This document shows, one piece after another, positions 42,842 to 52,400 of a stretch of 59,621 nt of DNA; position 1 is the stretch's first letter; the number at the start of each line of letters is the position of its first letter. The position numbers were made by a program, and so were the translations under genes. This DNA comes from an uncultured Myxococcales bacterium. Its GTDB lineage: Bacteria; Myxococcota_A; Polyangia; Polyangiales; Polyangiaceae. The stretch lies in assembly GCA_937872925.1 (NCBI GenBank), contig CALMUT010000283.1, positions 1-59,621 on the forward strand, written 5' to 3'. Below the pieces are notes generated by a model. The model was not told the origin of the DNA. It saw only the letters and a program-made list of their open reading frames with translations, and did no database searches.

Positions 42842-43540
42842 ATGAAAAAACTCACGCTGCCCACCTTGTGCGCGCTTGTTTGCGTCAGCGGCACTGCACT
42901 CGCCGGGCCGATCTTCGGCGACAACACTCCACCGCAAGACGAGAAGAACGGAGAGACCGCCGGTTGGACCGAACACGTCCGTCCGGGCTTCGGCGCGCGA
43001 GTCGGCGGCTACGGCTTTCGAGATCCAAGTGGCGAAACCAACGAGTGGAGCGACTGCCGCATGAACGGCTTTGGCGTATTCGTCACTGCAGACGCCACCC
43101 GGCACCTCTTCGGCGAAGCAGCCGTGGACTTCTACCAAGCAACCCAGGACACGTTGCAAGCAGGCATGGATCGGGAGTCCCGGCATTTGCTCCTCGCCGC
43201 GGGACTGCGCATGTTCCCCGACTTCGTATTCACGCCCTACGTGCAGCTCGGGGGCGGCGCCGAATGGACGCGCCTAAGCATCGGAGAAGGCCACAACGAA
43301 CGCATATTCGGCATGGGTTTCGTCGGCATCGGAGGCGAACTCAACGTCACGCGTGAGTTGAAGCTCGGAGCGAATCTACGCTTGCTCGCCACCGCCCAGC
43401 CCGCCCACGAAGAAGCCCATTCGGATGTTGCGGGCACCGCGCTATCGCAACAAGCCCTGAATGGCGACTCCCACCACAGCACAGCGCTGCGCCTCGGTGT
43501 CGCCAGCCAGGGGCAAATCTTCGTGCGCTACGCGCTGTAA
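42842..43540 (+). CDS. Putative outer-membrane beta-barrel protein
   Basis: 232 residues from ATG 42842 (MKKLTLPTLCALVCVSG), the only start giving a signal peptide; it ends about ALAGPIFG. Barrel-like strands follow (FGARVGGYGFRD, FGVFVTADATRHLFG, YVQLGGGAEWTRLSIG), and the protein ends QGQIFVRYAL. It resembles the OMP_b-brl-type proteins elsewhere in the window but is not obviously a paralogue of either. It converges on the kinase gene at 43548, seven bases between stops. The function is unknown. Confidence 0.7.
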   Translation: MKKLTLPTLCALVCVSGTALAGPIFGDNTPPQDEKNGETAGWTEHVRPGFGARVGGYGFRDPSGETNEWSDCRMNGFGVFVTADATRHLFGEAAVDFYQATQDTLQAGMDRESRHLLLAAGLRMFPDFVFTPYVQLGGGAEWTRLSIGEGHNERIFGMGFVGIGGELNVTRELKLGANLRLLATAQPAHEEAHSDVAGTALSQQALNGDSHHSTALRLGVASQGQIFVRYAL

Positions 43541-43547
43541 GTGGGCC

Positions 43548-44669
43548 CTAGTATCGACGTTTGCCGTGCACCATCGCGTGGTGCAGTTCCGCCGGAGTCG
43601 TAGCAGCCGGGGTCCTCGGTTCCGCCACTTGTGTGGGCGCCTCGGATTGTGCGTCGTCCCAAGCCGCCGCCCGGAGCGCGTCCGCGATGCTAGGCGCGGG
43701 GCGCGCGAATACGTCGCTCTTCAGCGGCGCAACGCCGATGTCACTCAGCCAGGTCGCGAAGCTATAGGCATTCATCGCCTTGCGATGTCGGCGCGCCAAT
43801 TCGCGGACCGCCCAGAGCATGTGAGAAGCAGACTCGAAGCGCTGCGCGGGGAGCGTCTTCAGCGCACCTTGCAAAAACAGCATCACATCTTCGGGCACAC
43901 GGTCGGCGGCGGTAGTGAGTCGTCGCAAGTCGCCGGAGTGCACTTGTTCAAGCACCTCCAGGTCGCTGTCGGCGTCGAACAGCGGCTTCCCCATGAGCAT
44001 CTCCGCCAGCACCGTGGCGACGGAGAACAAGTCGCTGCGCCCGTCCAGCGGCAACCCCAGGGCTTGCTCCGGGGAAACGTAGCCAATCTTGCCCTTGATC
44101 TCTCCGGGGGCCGTGCGCGCGTCGATATCCGCCGCCGCCGCAATGCCAAAATCCCCGAGCTTAACCTCGCCCGCAACACCCAGCAGAATGTTGCTCGGCG
44201 AAACGTCGCGATGCACCAAATGCAGCGGACGTGAAGACTCGTCACAAGCCGAGTGCGCGTACTCCAGTGCAGCAAGCACCTCTTGGGTAATGTATAGCGC
44301 CGCACCCAGCTCCACCGGCTGACCGCGAGAAAGCATCCGAAAACACAGCTCCTGTACCGATAGACCCTCTACCAATTCGAGCACGAGGTACAGGCGCCCG
44401 TCCTGTTCGCCGAAGTCGATCACCTGCAAGAGATTCGGATGCGAGAGACGAGCGTGCACCTTCGCTTCGTCGCAGAACATCGCAACCAATCGCGGATCGT
44501 CGGCCAGGTGCGGCAGCATGAACTTGATCGCCACACGCTTCTCGAAACCGTGCGCGCCCACGCGCACCGCTTCATGGACCTCCGCCATACCGCCGCTTCC
44601 GAGGCGGCGCACGAGCTCGTAAGGACCGAGCCTGTCTTGGTGACGGGCGGTCGAACGCATGAGGGGCAT
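43548..44669 (-). CDS. Ser/Thr protein kinase, canonical HRD type
   Basis: 373 residues from ATG 44669 (MPLMRSTARHQDRLG); ATG 44660 is possible. Codons upstream are Lys/Arg-rich and non-coding-like. The kinase motifs are complete: LGSGGMAEVHEA, VAIKFMLPH, HRDVSPSNIL, LGDFGIAAA and GKIGYVSPEQ. HRDVSPSN rather than HRDLKPEN is the common myxobacterial variant. The C-terminal 100 residues are Ala/Pro/Thr-rich (SEAPTQVAEPRTPAAT) without a sensor domain or membrane helix. It is divergent from the PP2C phosphatase, an arrangement that suggests a matched kinase/phosphatase pair. Confidence 0.92.
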   Translation of the reverse strand: MPLMRSTARHQDRLGPYELVRRLGSGGMAEVHEAVRVGAHGFEKRVAIKFMLPHLADDPRLVAMFCDEAKVHARLSHPNLLQVIDFGEQDGRLYLVLELVEGLSVQELCFRMLSRGQPVELGAALYITQEVLAALEYAHSACDESSRPLHLVHRDVSPSNILLGVAGEVKLGDFGIAAAADIDARTAPGEIKGKIGYVSPEQALGLPLDGRSDLFSVATVLAEMLMGKPLFDADSDLEVLEQVHSGDLRRLTTAADRVPEDVMLFLQGALKTLPAQRFESASHMLWAVRELARRHRKAMNAYSFATWLSDIGVAPLKSDVFARPAPSIADALRAAAWDDAQSEAPTQVAEPRTPAATTPAELHHAMVHGKRRY

Positions 44670-45056
44670 TCTTAATGTACCGCGTCGCGGCGGGTTTTCG
44701 ATGCGAAAGCCCGCGCCGCGATGCAGTTTGGTCGCACTGTGTACGGTGATGTGCGAAGCGCGGCGCGTAGTCCTCGCGCTTTTTGGGCGTTTTTTTTCGT
44801 GCTTTTTTCGCGCTTCGTCGCCGCTGCTTCCCTTCGCGCGCGGGCCGCCGCGTGCCGCCTGCAAGGCTCAAACGGAGGCAAGGGGACCCCGCGAAAGCCG
44901 CGGCCCCTCGGCCGGAACGCGGCTGGTCCTGTCAGGCTCGGCGTCTGGCTCGGCGTCTGGCTCGGGTGGGTTTCGGGCCTGCTACCCCGTCTTTTGTAGC
45001 GTTTCATCGCGTTCCCCCATTGCCCAGCTGCGTCTGGTATCGTCGCACGAATAGCC
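44670..45056. other. 387-bp divergent intergenic region, kinase and phosphatase promoters
   Basis: No gene is seen here; frames on both strands are Arg/Lys- or Ala-rich chance frames. The right part (44880-45000) is a Ser/Gly-codon-rich low-complexity stretch with a repeated GGCTCGGCGTCT. The middle holds three T/A tracts at 44780-44808. Both genes must start transcription in this interval, but I could not identify a clear promoter box. Confidence 0.5.
44780..44808. promoter_or_regulatory. Spaced A/T tracts, candidate curved DNA
   Basis: T runs at 44780-44784 (five), 44790-44797 (eight) and 44803-44808 (six), with centres about 11.5-12 bp apart, close to one helical turn. Such tracts are rare in this GC-rich window. 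They lie 111-139 bp upstream of the kinase start. Curved DNA at a divergent promoter is the likely consequence. Confidence 0.45.
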
Positions 45057-45962
45057 GTGGCCCCTGTCGACGCACCCACCATGCCCCCAGACGCTGCCCA
45101 GCCCAGGCGGCCCGACCTGGACGTCGCCGGGCGCACGGACCGGGGCCTCGTTCGCAAGGCCAACGAAGACGCTTTTCTGATCGCTGCCCTCGATCGCCGC
45201 ATGAGCGTGATGCACTCCAGTCTGCCTTCCACGGACTTGGAGTGGCTGACGTCGGGTTCCGCAGGAACCATGATGGTCGTCGCCGACGGCATGGGCGGCC
45301 AAGGCGGTGGCCACGTGGCCAGCCGCGTCGCGGTGCGTTCCATCACCGACTACGTCTGCAGCGTGATGCCCTGGGCGTCGCGTCATGCCCAGGAGCTTGA
45401 ACCATCGCCACGGGCGACCTTGCCAGGCGTACGTGACCAGCTCTCCACCGCGCTCGTCACCGGCAACACTGAAGTCCGCCACGCGACGGACTTGCCGGGT
45501 GCCTCGCCGAATATGGGCACCACCCTCACCCTGGCGTACATCATCTGGCCGCGCATGTACGTCGCCCATGCGGGCGACAGTCGCTGCTACTTGTTGCGTC
45601 ACGGCATCCTGACCAGCTTGACCACGGATCATACGGTTGCGGAACAGATGAAATCCCAGGGGTTCCCTGCCCTCGAAGCGTCGTCGCCTCTGCATCACAT
45701 CCTCTGGAATGCGCTCGGCACGAGTGAAGACGACATGGTTCCCGAGATGCAGAAACAGCAACTCGAAGAAGGCGACGTCATCTTGCTTTGCACGGATGGT
45801 CTGACGAAGCACCTCGACGAAGACGAGATCACGACCATTCTCAAGACCACCGAGACCTCTGAATCCGCCTGCGACCAAATGATCGCCCGCACCCTCGAAC
45901 AGGGCGCCACGGATAACGTGACCGTAGTCGTAGTCCGCGTACCCAAAACCAACGGCAGCTAA
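45057..45962 (+). CDS. PP2C-family protein phosphatase
   Basis: 301 residues from GTG 45057; ATG 45081 (MPPDAAQPRRPDLDV) is an alternative start. PP2C metal motifs are present: TDRGLVRKANEDAF (motif 1, with the Asp), VVADGMGGQGGG (motif 2), MYVAHAGDSRCYLL (motif 5), CTDGLTKHL (motif 8) and GATDNVTVVVV (motif 11). All Asp ligands look intact, so it should be an active Mn/Mg-dependent Ser/Thr phosphatase. No membrane helix. It is divergent from a Hanks kinase, its natural counterpart. Confidence 0.94.
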   Translation: MAPVDAPTMPPDAAQPRRPDLDVAGRTDRGLVRKANEDAFLIAALDRRMSVMHSSLPSTDLEWLTSGSAGTMMVVADGMGGQGGGHVASRVAVRSITDYVCSVMPWASRHAQELEPSPRATLPGVRDQLSTALVTGNTEVRHATDLPGASPNMGTTLTLAYIIWPRMYVAHAGDSRCYLLRHGILTSLTTDHTVAEQMKSQGFPALEASSPLHHILWNALGTSEDDMVPEMQKQQLEEGDVILLCTDGLTKHLDEDEITTILKTTETSESACDQMIARTLEQGATDNVTVVVVRVPKTNGS

Positions 45963-46049
45963 CCAGGCTGTTTGGGTTGGGGTCGAGGCCCCGGGGCGAC
46001 CCTGCCTCGCTAATCCAGAGGCGGGTCGTCGCCGCACAGACGCGCACAT

Positions 46050-46073
46050 CGCCGCGCCTGTCGCCGCGCCTGT
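46050..46073. repeat. 12-bp direct repeat, two copies
   Basis: CGCCGCGCCTGT occurs at 46050 and 46062 in tandem, between the phosphatase stop and the next gene. The second copy provides the left arm of a hairpin at 46066-46087. Confidence 0.7.
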
Positions 46074-46087
46074 CGCCGCACAGGCGC
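46066..46087. terminator. 8-bp hairpin between phosphatase and M19-like gene
   Basis: GCGCCTGT (46066-46073) and ACAGGCGC (46080-46087) pair across six bases, about 100 bp after the phosphatase stop. There is no T run, so this is a candidate Rho-dependent or structural element only. Confidence 0.35.
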
Positions 46088-46187
46088 ACGAAGCGCGCGC
46101 TGGATCGCGACGAAGCGAACGCTTTGCGCGATGCACCCGGCCGCGGCGGGAGGTGCGCGTGGCTCGCGACTTGCTTCGAGAAGTCAT

Positions 46188-47192
46188 ATGTCCATCACGC
46201 GGCGGGGCTTTGTGCACGCGGCGCTCGTCGGCGCCAGCTGGCCCCTCGGGCTTGCAGAGGCAACGCCCTTCGAAGCCGTGCCGGTCGTCGACCTGGCCGT
46301 GCACTTGCCACAGCAAGTGTTGGAACATCACCGCGGCGTGACCTTCGGCAGCGGCCAAGCGGACGCCGTGCGGCTGCGACGGGGCGGCGCGTACGGCCTG
46401 GTGCTGCCCTTGGAACGCCGCAGCGCGCTGGCCCCAGGCCTGGAGGCTGGCTACCTGCACTTGTTCCGCGCTCTGAGCCGCGTCCGCGAACTGCGGATCC
46501 CCGGCTGCCGACGCCCGGGTCCCGGGATCCGCACCTGGTTTTCCATCGCAGATGCGAGCGACCTGGGCAGCGAACGGGAGGCTCCCCTATGGGTGACCCG
46601 CGGTGTGCGTTTCTTTGGGCTAGTGACTCGCGGCGACAGCGCGCTCGCTAGCTCTGCCGTTGGAAGCGGGGGCGGGCTGAGCAGTCGCGGCCAAGCCATG
46701 GTGCGGTCCGTGCACGCCGCTCGAGGAACGATCGACGTCTGCGGTCTCAGCGCCGGAGCTCTGGCAGAAGTGGTCGCTATGGCGCGTGAAGCCCACGTCC
46801 CGACAGTTGCGACCCACACCGCCGCTGGCGCGCTCACGTCGCACGCTCGGAATCTGAGCGACGTGCAGCTTCTGGCGGTGGCCCAAACAGGCGGGTTGAT
46901 CGGTGTGAGCTTCGAGCAGCGCATGCTGCATCAAGGCAAACCGGCGGACTTGGGCGACGTCGTTCGGCACATCCTGCACATCGCGCGCGTCGCTGGAGTG
47001 GATCATGTGGGGCTCGGTTCGGGATTCGAAAGTGGGATCCGTCCACCGCACGAGTTGCTCAACGCCGCCCGTTATCCGCGGTTGAGTCGGGCGTTGCGTG
47101 CGGCAGGCATGCCCATAAACGACGTTCGAAAAGTCATGGCTGGAAACGCCCTACGACTGATGTGCTACCAACGCCCAGGCGGCACCCCGTAA
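46188..47192 (+). CDS. Tat-exported M19 (renal dipeptidase-like) protein lacking metal ligands
   Basis: 334 residues from ATG 46188, which starts the twin-arginine signal MSITRRGFVHAAL. The fold is recognisably M19: GVRFFGLV, ATHTAAGALTSHARNLSD, LLAVAQTGGLIGVSF, and HILHIARVAGVDHVGLGSGF. Active-site residues are eroded. The N-terminal HxD is absent (VVDLAVHLPQ), the His of VDLSH is Gly (IDVCG), and the Asp of GSDFDG is Gly (GSGFES). One His (ATHTAAG) remains. The protein is therefore probably a non-catalytic binding protein of the periplasm. It is followed by an oppositely oriented LysE-type exporter. Confidence 0.82.
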   Translation: MSITRRGFVHAALVGASWPLGLAEATPFEAVPVVDLAVHLPQQVLEHHRGVTFGSGQADAVRLRRGGAYGLVLPLERRSALAPGLEAGYLHLFRALSRVRELRIPGCRRPGPGIRTWFSIADASDLGSEREAPLWVTRGVRFFGLVTRGDSALASSAVGSGGGLSSRGQAMVRSVHAARGTIDVCGLSAGALAEVVAMAREAHVPTVATHTAAGALTSHARNLSDVQLLAVAQTGGLIGVSFEQRMLHQGKPADLGDVVRHILHIARVAGVDHVGLGSGFESGIRPPHELLNAARYPRLSRALRAAGMPINDVRKVMAGNALRLMCYQRPGGTP

Positions 47193-47223
47193 GACGCCGC
47201 CGCAGAGCGCGCGACTCCGCAAG

Positions 47224-47874
47224 CTAAGCGCCATGGACGAGGGCAGAGCCCCCGAACAGCACTCCAAGCACAATGAGCACTCCCCCGATCCCGCGGCGCA
47301 GGCTCTGGAGACGCTGCTCGGAAACGTGGCTCGTCGCGCGGGTGGCAAGGGCGAAGACCGCCACAAACCACAACACGATCCCCCCCGCGCATCCCAGCGC
47401 GAGCGCCGCCGTGGCAGTGGCTCCCGTTGCGAGGATGCCACTCGAATAGACAAAGGCTGCGACCACGGACCAATAGGCCAAAAAACCTGGATTCAGCAGC
47501 ACGATGCTGAATCCAGTCATGAACGCGGTCGCCCGAAGCCCTCCCGCTGGCGCTGGGCGGGCCACCTTGGCCGCGTTGTCCGCCTGGGCGCGCACGATCC
47601 ACAGCCCAAGCAGGACTACAATCGCCGCACTGGCAAGCTTCAGCGCCTGAGGCGACACGGGAAGCAGCTGTAGCAACTGACCAGCGCCCGCAAAAGCCAG
47701 CGCGACGTAGGTGGATTCGGCAAGGGCACCGCCGACCGCCAGCGACACTGCGCGGGGGCGATCACGAGTCAGCCCCGCGTCAATGACCAAAAATAGCAGT
47801 GGCCCCGTCGCCGGAATGCTGCCGACGAATCCGAGAACAATGCCAAGCGCCAGCGGAGCGATCACCCAAATCAC
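47224..47874 (-). CDS. LysE/RhtB-family amino-acid exporter
   Basis: 216 residues, the usual length, with about six transmembrane helices. The N-terminal GFVGSIPATGPLLFLVI corresponds to the family G-x-x-x-PGP motif, slightly changed. A middle FMTGFSIVLLNPGFLAYW matches the second conserved segment (N-P). Members export lysine, arginine, threonine or homoserine, but the substrate here cannot be told from sequence. It overlaps nothing and is preceded on the same strand by glyA, 16 bases away, suggesting possible co-transcription. Confidence 0.85.
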   Translation of the reverse strand: MIWVIAPLALGIVLGFVGSIPATGPLLFLVIDAGLTRDRPRAVSLAVGGALAESTYVALAFAGAGQLLQLLPVSPQALKLASAAIVVLLGLWIVRAQADNAAKVARPAPAGGLRATAFMTGFSIVLLNPGFLAYWSVVAAFVYSSGILATGATATAALALGCAGGIVLWFVAVFALATRATSHVSEQRLQSLRRGIGGVLIVLGVLFGGSALVHGA

Positions 47875-47890
47875 GCCCCGAAGGTCGGGC

Positions 47891-49150
47891 TCACTTGACG
47901 ATGCCAGGCGGAGGGAAACCCGCGCACACTTCGCTGACCTCGGCCGCGATCTTCGTCAGCAGCGCCTCGTCGTCCGGCGCGGCGACGACTCGGTCCATCC
48001 AGTCAGCAAGCTGCTTCATCTCCGTGGCGCCCATGCCGCGCGTCGTGATCGACGGCGTGCCGATGCGCAGACCCGACGGGTCGAAGGGTTTGCGCGGGTC
48101 GAAGGGGATCGAATTGTAGTTGGCAACGATGCCCGCTTTGTCGAGGGCTTGTGCGGCCACTTTTCCGGGGACGTTCTTCGGCGTCAGATCCAGGAGCAAT
48201 AGGTGGTTGTCCGTGCCTCCGGTCACAAGTGCAAATCCTTTGCTCGCAAGGGCTTCCCCGAGGGTCTTTGCGTTGTCGACGACGGCCCGCGCGTAAGCCT
48301 TGAATTCCGGCGCCATCGCTTCTTTCGCGGCCACGGCAATGCCGGCGGTGGTGTGGTTATGCGGGCCGCCTTGCAAACCTGGAAAAACGGCTCGATCGAT
48401 GGCCTTCTGGTGCTCGGCCTTGCACATGACCAGACCGCCGCGGGGGCCGCGCAGTGTCTTGTGCGTGGTGCTTGTGACGACGTCGGCGATGCCCACCGGC
48501 GACGGATGCGCTCCTCCGGCCACCAGTCCCGAGATATGCGCGATGTCCGCACACAGGATGGCACCCACTTCGTCGGCAATCTCACGGAATTTGGCAAAGT
48601 CCAGGATGCGTGGGTAAGCCGTCGTCCCGCACCACAGCAACTTCGGTTTGTGCTCCTTGGCGATAGCGCGGACTTCATCGAAGTCGATGCGATGGTCGTC
48701 CTTCCGGACGCCATAGCCGCGACTGTTAAAGTACTTTCCTGTGATGCTGACGTTCCAACCGTGCGTCAGGTGTCCACCCGCAGGTAGACCCAAACCCATG
48801 ATCGGATCGTGGGGCTGACAGAATGCAAGGTAGACGGCCAGGTTCGCTGGGCTGCCCGAGTACGGCTGCACGTTCACGTGCTCGGCACCGAAGATCTGCT
48901 TGAGTCGGCTACAGGCAAGAAGCTCGACCTGGTCGATGACTTGCTGCCCTTCGTAGTACCGCTTGCCAGCGTACCCCTCGGAGTACTTGTTGGTCAGTAC
49001 AGAGCCGGAGGCTTCGAGCACGGCTCGGGACGCGTAGTTCTCGCTGGGAATGAGGCGCAGCTTGACCGTCTCGCGGTGTTCTTCTTCGCGGATCAGCGCG
49101 TGGATTTCGGGGTCACGGTCGGCAAGGCTGGGGTCAACGGCGGACTTCAT
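47891..49150 (-). CDS. glyA: Serine hydroxymethyltransferase
   Basis: 419 residues from ATG 49150 (MKSAVDPSLADRDPEIHAL); extra codons upstream are not needed. The family signature is clear: LRLIPSENYASRAVLEASGS at the start, NVQPYSGSPANLAVY, and the PLP-lysine segment TSTTHKTLRGPRGG. It interconverts serine and glycine with tetrahydrofolate, feeding one-carbon metabolism. I see no Shine-Dalgarno sequence directly before the ATG (CCTCCC instead). It is divergent from the giant kinase gene. Confidence 0.97.
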   Translation of the reverse strand: MKSAVDPSLADRDPEIHALIREEEHRETVKLRLIPSENYASRAVLEASGSVLTNKYSEGYAGKRYYEGQQVIDQVELLACSRLKQIFGAEHVNVQPYSGSPANLAVYLAFCQPHDPIMGLGLPAGGHLTHGWNVSITGKYFNSRGYGVRKDDHRIDFDEVRAIAKEHKPKLLWCGTTAYPRILDFAKFREIADEVGAILCADIAHISGLVAGGAHPSPVGIADVVTSTTHKTLRGPRGGLVMCKAEHQKAIDRAVFPGLQGGPHNHTTAGIAVAAKEAMAPEFKAYARAVVDNAKTLGEALASKGFALVTGGTDNHLLLLDLTPKNVPGKVAAQALDKAGIVANYNSIPFDPRKPFDPSGLRIGTPSITTRGMGATEMKQLADWMDRVVAAPDDEALLTKIAAEVSEVCAGFPPPGIVK

Positions 49151-49404
49151 AGCCGGGAGGGTACACCCGCCCGCGGGGTGAATCGGGGTCTGCCGTGTGG
49201 TGAAAATCGACGTTTCCCCCGCCGTGGCTGGGCATGAAGGCTCCGGCATTTACGTTACGGGGCATGGGTAGACAGCGGGGGGACGGGACTCGGAGGGCTT
49301 CGGCTACTCCTAACCACTGGCAACTATTGGATAATCCTAGTAAACTCAAAATCTTCGCAGCAGGGCTCGACCTCTCAAGGGCCGTGACTAGACTCGCGCC
49401 GCCG

Positions 49405-52400
49405 ATGGCAAAAGGGGGCAAATCCCAAGACGAGCCCAAGGCTCCGCCGCCGGCGCAATCGAACCCGCCGGATGCCGAGGTGCGCCCAGAGCAGTCCTGG
49501 CCCCAGGCGAGCCCATCCCACCCACCGAGCGATGGCAGCCACCAGACGGCGGCGGCCCGCCTGTCGGGTATTCCGGAAGCGTCCGCGCCGGAGGAAGACG
49601 AAGACAGCGCGCCCCCGAGCATTCCAAGCGCCGCGTCCCTAAAAGAGAGCTCCATCCTGAGCGTGTCGGCACCGGAGATCACGCCCATCGGCACCCCAAC
49701 CGCCGTGTTGCCCGGGCATGTCCTGGCACAGCGCTACGAGGTGCAAGAAGTCATCGGCGAAGGTGGCATGGGCATCGTGTACCGATGCACGGATCTCGGC
49801 ACGGGCAACGAGGTCGCCCTCAAGCGTGTGATCCCCCCCGAAAGCAAGCTGGCGGCAGAGTACGTCATGTGGTTCTACAAAGAGGCGCGTGCGCTGGCCG
49901 CCTTGAACCACCCCTGCATCGTACACGCGACGGACTTCGGACAGCTCGCGGACGGGACCCCGTACCTCGCGATGGATCTTGCCGCCGGCATCTCGCTTCA
50001 CGACTTGGCGCAGGTGCCCAACCGATTCGAACTGATCTGGTCGATCGTGGACCAGGTGCTCGGAGCCCTCGCGCACGCGCATGCCCGCGGCATCATTCAT
50101 GGCGATCTCAAGCCTTCCAACGTGCTGGTCGAGGAGATGCCCGGCGCGCCGCCCGAAGTGCACATCATGGACTTCGGCCTGGCCTGGCTGAAGCAGGATC
50201 CCCACGACGAGCGCCTGGACGGGTCAAAAGCCATGGAATTTGCCCCGCATGCGGGTGCCGGCACGCCGGGCTACATGGCGCCAGAGCAAATCCAGCACGA
50301 GATGCACCACGTCTGCGGCGCCACGGACCTGTATGCCCTGGGCTGCTTTCTATACAAGCTACTGTCTGGGCGAAGCGTCTTCTCCGGAGACCCAAAAGAA
50401 CTCCTGCGCTTGCACGCTTTCGAAAAGATCCCGGAACTAAAACTCGCGATCCCTGCCCCATCCGGCGTCGTGCAGTTCGTGCATCGCTTGTTGGCCAAAC
50501 GCCCATGGGATCGCTGGGAGTTCGCCGCAGAAGCGCGGGGGGCATGGGCGCAGTGGCGTCCCGTCGCAGACACCGCAGCGGATGCCTGGGTCTTTCCGAA
50601 AGTACCCCGCTACGACAAGCCGGCTCCTCCGATCAGTCAGAAGTCCGGGACGGATCGCCGCAGCCCCAGCACTTCTGTGGCGCAGCAACGTTCCCCCGGT
50701 CTGCTCAGCATCCGCATGAGCCCACTGGTGGGCCGGGACGACGTCAAGCGAGTGCTACGTGAGGTCTGCGATGACGTAATCGAAGGCAACGGCGCTCCGC
50801 ACCGACTGGTGATCCTGGTGGGGCATGCTGGTGTCGGAAAGAGCCGCATCGCGGAGTGGCTGTGTGAGGTCGTGCACGAAGAAGGCACCATGATCCCGCT
50901 GCGCGCACGCTACCGCCCCATTCGAAGTCCCTTGGACGGCATGCTCGGCGGAGTGACGCAGTACTTCAATTTCGAGCGTTCCTCCCGGGAGATCATTGAG
51001 AAGTCTCTGCTGTTGCGCTGGAAGGTCACCGCCGACGACAAGAACGGCCGCGCGTGGGTCGCGGGAGCTGCGGAATGGCTCCGGCCCCTTCCGCCAACAG
51101 AGCCGGTCGGGCCCACGGGCATCCGCTTCACGCTCGACACTCTCGACACGCGTCGGCTGGTGATTCGCTACACGCTCCGGCGCCTGGGACGCGGTCGACC
51201 CCTATTGTTTTTCATGGACGACTTGCACCATGCCGGTGCTTCCACCTTTGAAGGCCTTGCGCGCATACACGCGGAGGAGCCCGATCAGCGCATTGTGATC
51301 GTGGGTACGGTTCGATCCGAGGACGTGCAACTCGGCACCGAAGCCGCAGAGCGGCTGCGTCAACTGCGTGAATTGATGGACGGCATCGTAACGGAAGTCA
51401 AACCGATGGACGCAGAGACGACTGCCGATCTTCTGCGTGCTTCTTTGCCCCTGGATGCAGCCGTCGTAGAAGAAGCCGCGCGCCGCAGCCGTGGCAACCC
51501 CCTGTTTGCGCTGCAGCAACTGCATGTCTGGGCGCTTGCGGGCAATATCCAGCTCAAGAGCGGCGTGTACAGCGTGCCGGATGAAGTGCTCACGGTACGG
51601 CCGCAGACGACCGCAGAGCTTTGGGACAGCCGCGTCTCCGCCATGCCCGAACAGCATCGCTTGGCGGCCTACGCAGTCGCCACCCTGGGTGGTGACATCC
51701 GGCGCAACGTGTTGCACGCGCTCTTATCTGGTCTGGATCTGGCCGCCGATGATTCGATCGTCAGCCTGCAAAACGCCGAGATCATCTTGCCTCGGGGGCC
51801 GGGCCGCTATCACTGGCCGCATGCTTTGCTGCAGGAGCACCTACTCGCTAGCTTGCTCGAGCGTGACGACGCCAAGAGCCTGTTCATCGCCGCGGCCGAC
51901 GCCTTGGCCATCCACCCGCTAGCAGCTTCTCGCCGGATCATTCGTCAGCGCGTCGCCAACCTGCTCTATGCAGGGGAGGCCGACGCGGCGGCGGGGCTGC
52001 TCTTCGACTTCCTGAACAACGCCTGGCTCGGGGCCCGAGAGCCCTTGGCGACCATTGGGGACCTCGAGCTGCTCAAGGGCCATTTGCAAGGCCGCTCTCT
52101 TGCCTTGAAGCATCGCTGGCAAGCCGAAGCACTCCGCCATTTGGGCCGTACCGAAGAGGCAACCACCCACGCGGAAATCGCTCGAGAGCGTTTTGAGGAA
52201 ATCGACGATCGCGAGAACCTCGCGCATACGCTTCGCCTACTTGGGCACCTGGGTAGTGAACGAGGGCAGAGCGGAGAGGGTGCGCTACTCGTCAACTTGG
52301 CGCACGAAATCTTCACTGACCTTGGGCACATCATCGGGCAGGCACAATGCGAAGCCGTGCTCGGCGAGATCGAGTACTTGCTCGGCAACTACGCGCGCGC

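Noticed and set aside
44982..46460. Long leftward open frame across the PP2C gene
   Set aside because: It is exactly antisense to a protein with five intact PP2C motifs, and its translation is Arg/His/Gly-rich without domains.
49320..49355. Possible sigma-54 promoter (TGGCAACTATTGG) before the giant kinase
   Set aside because: The -12 element would be TTGG instead of TTGC and no enhancer-binding regulator is nearby; the match is too weak.
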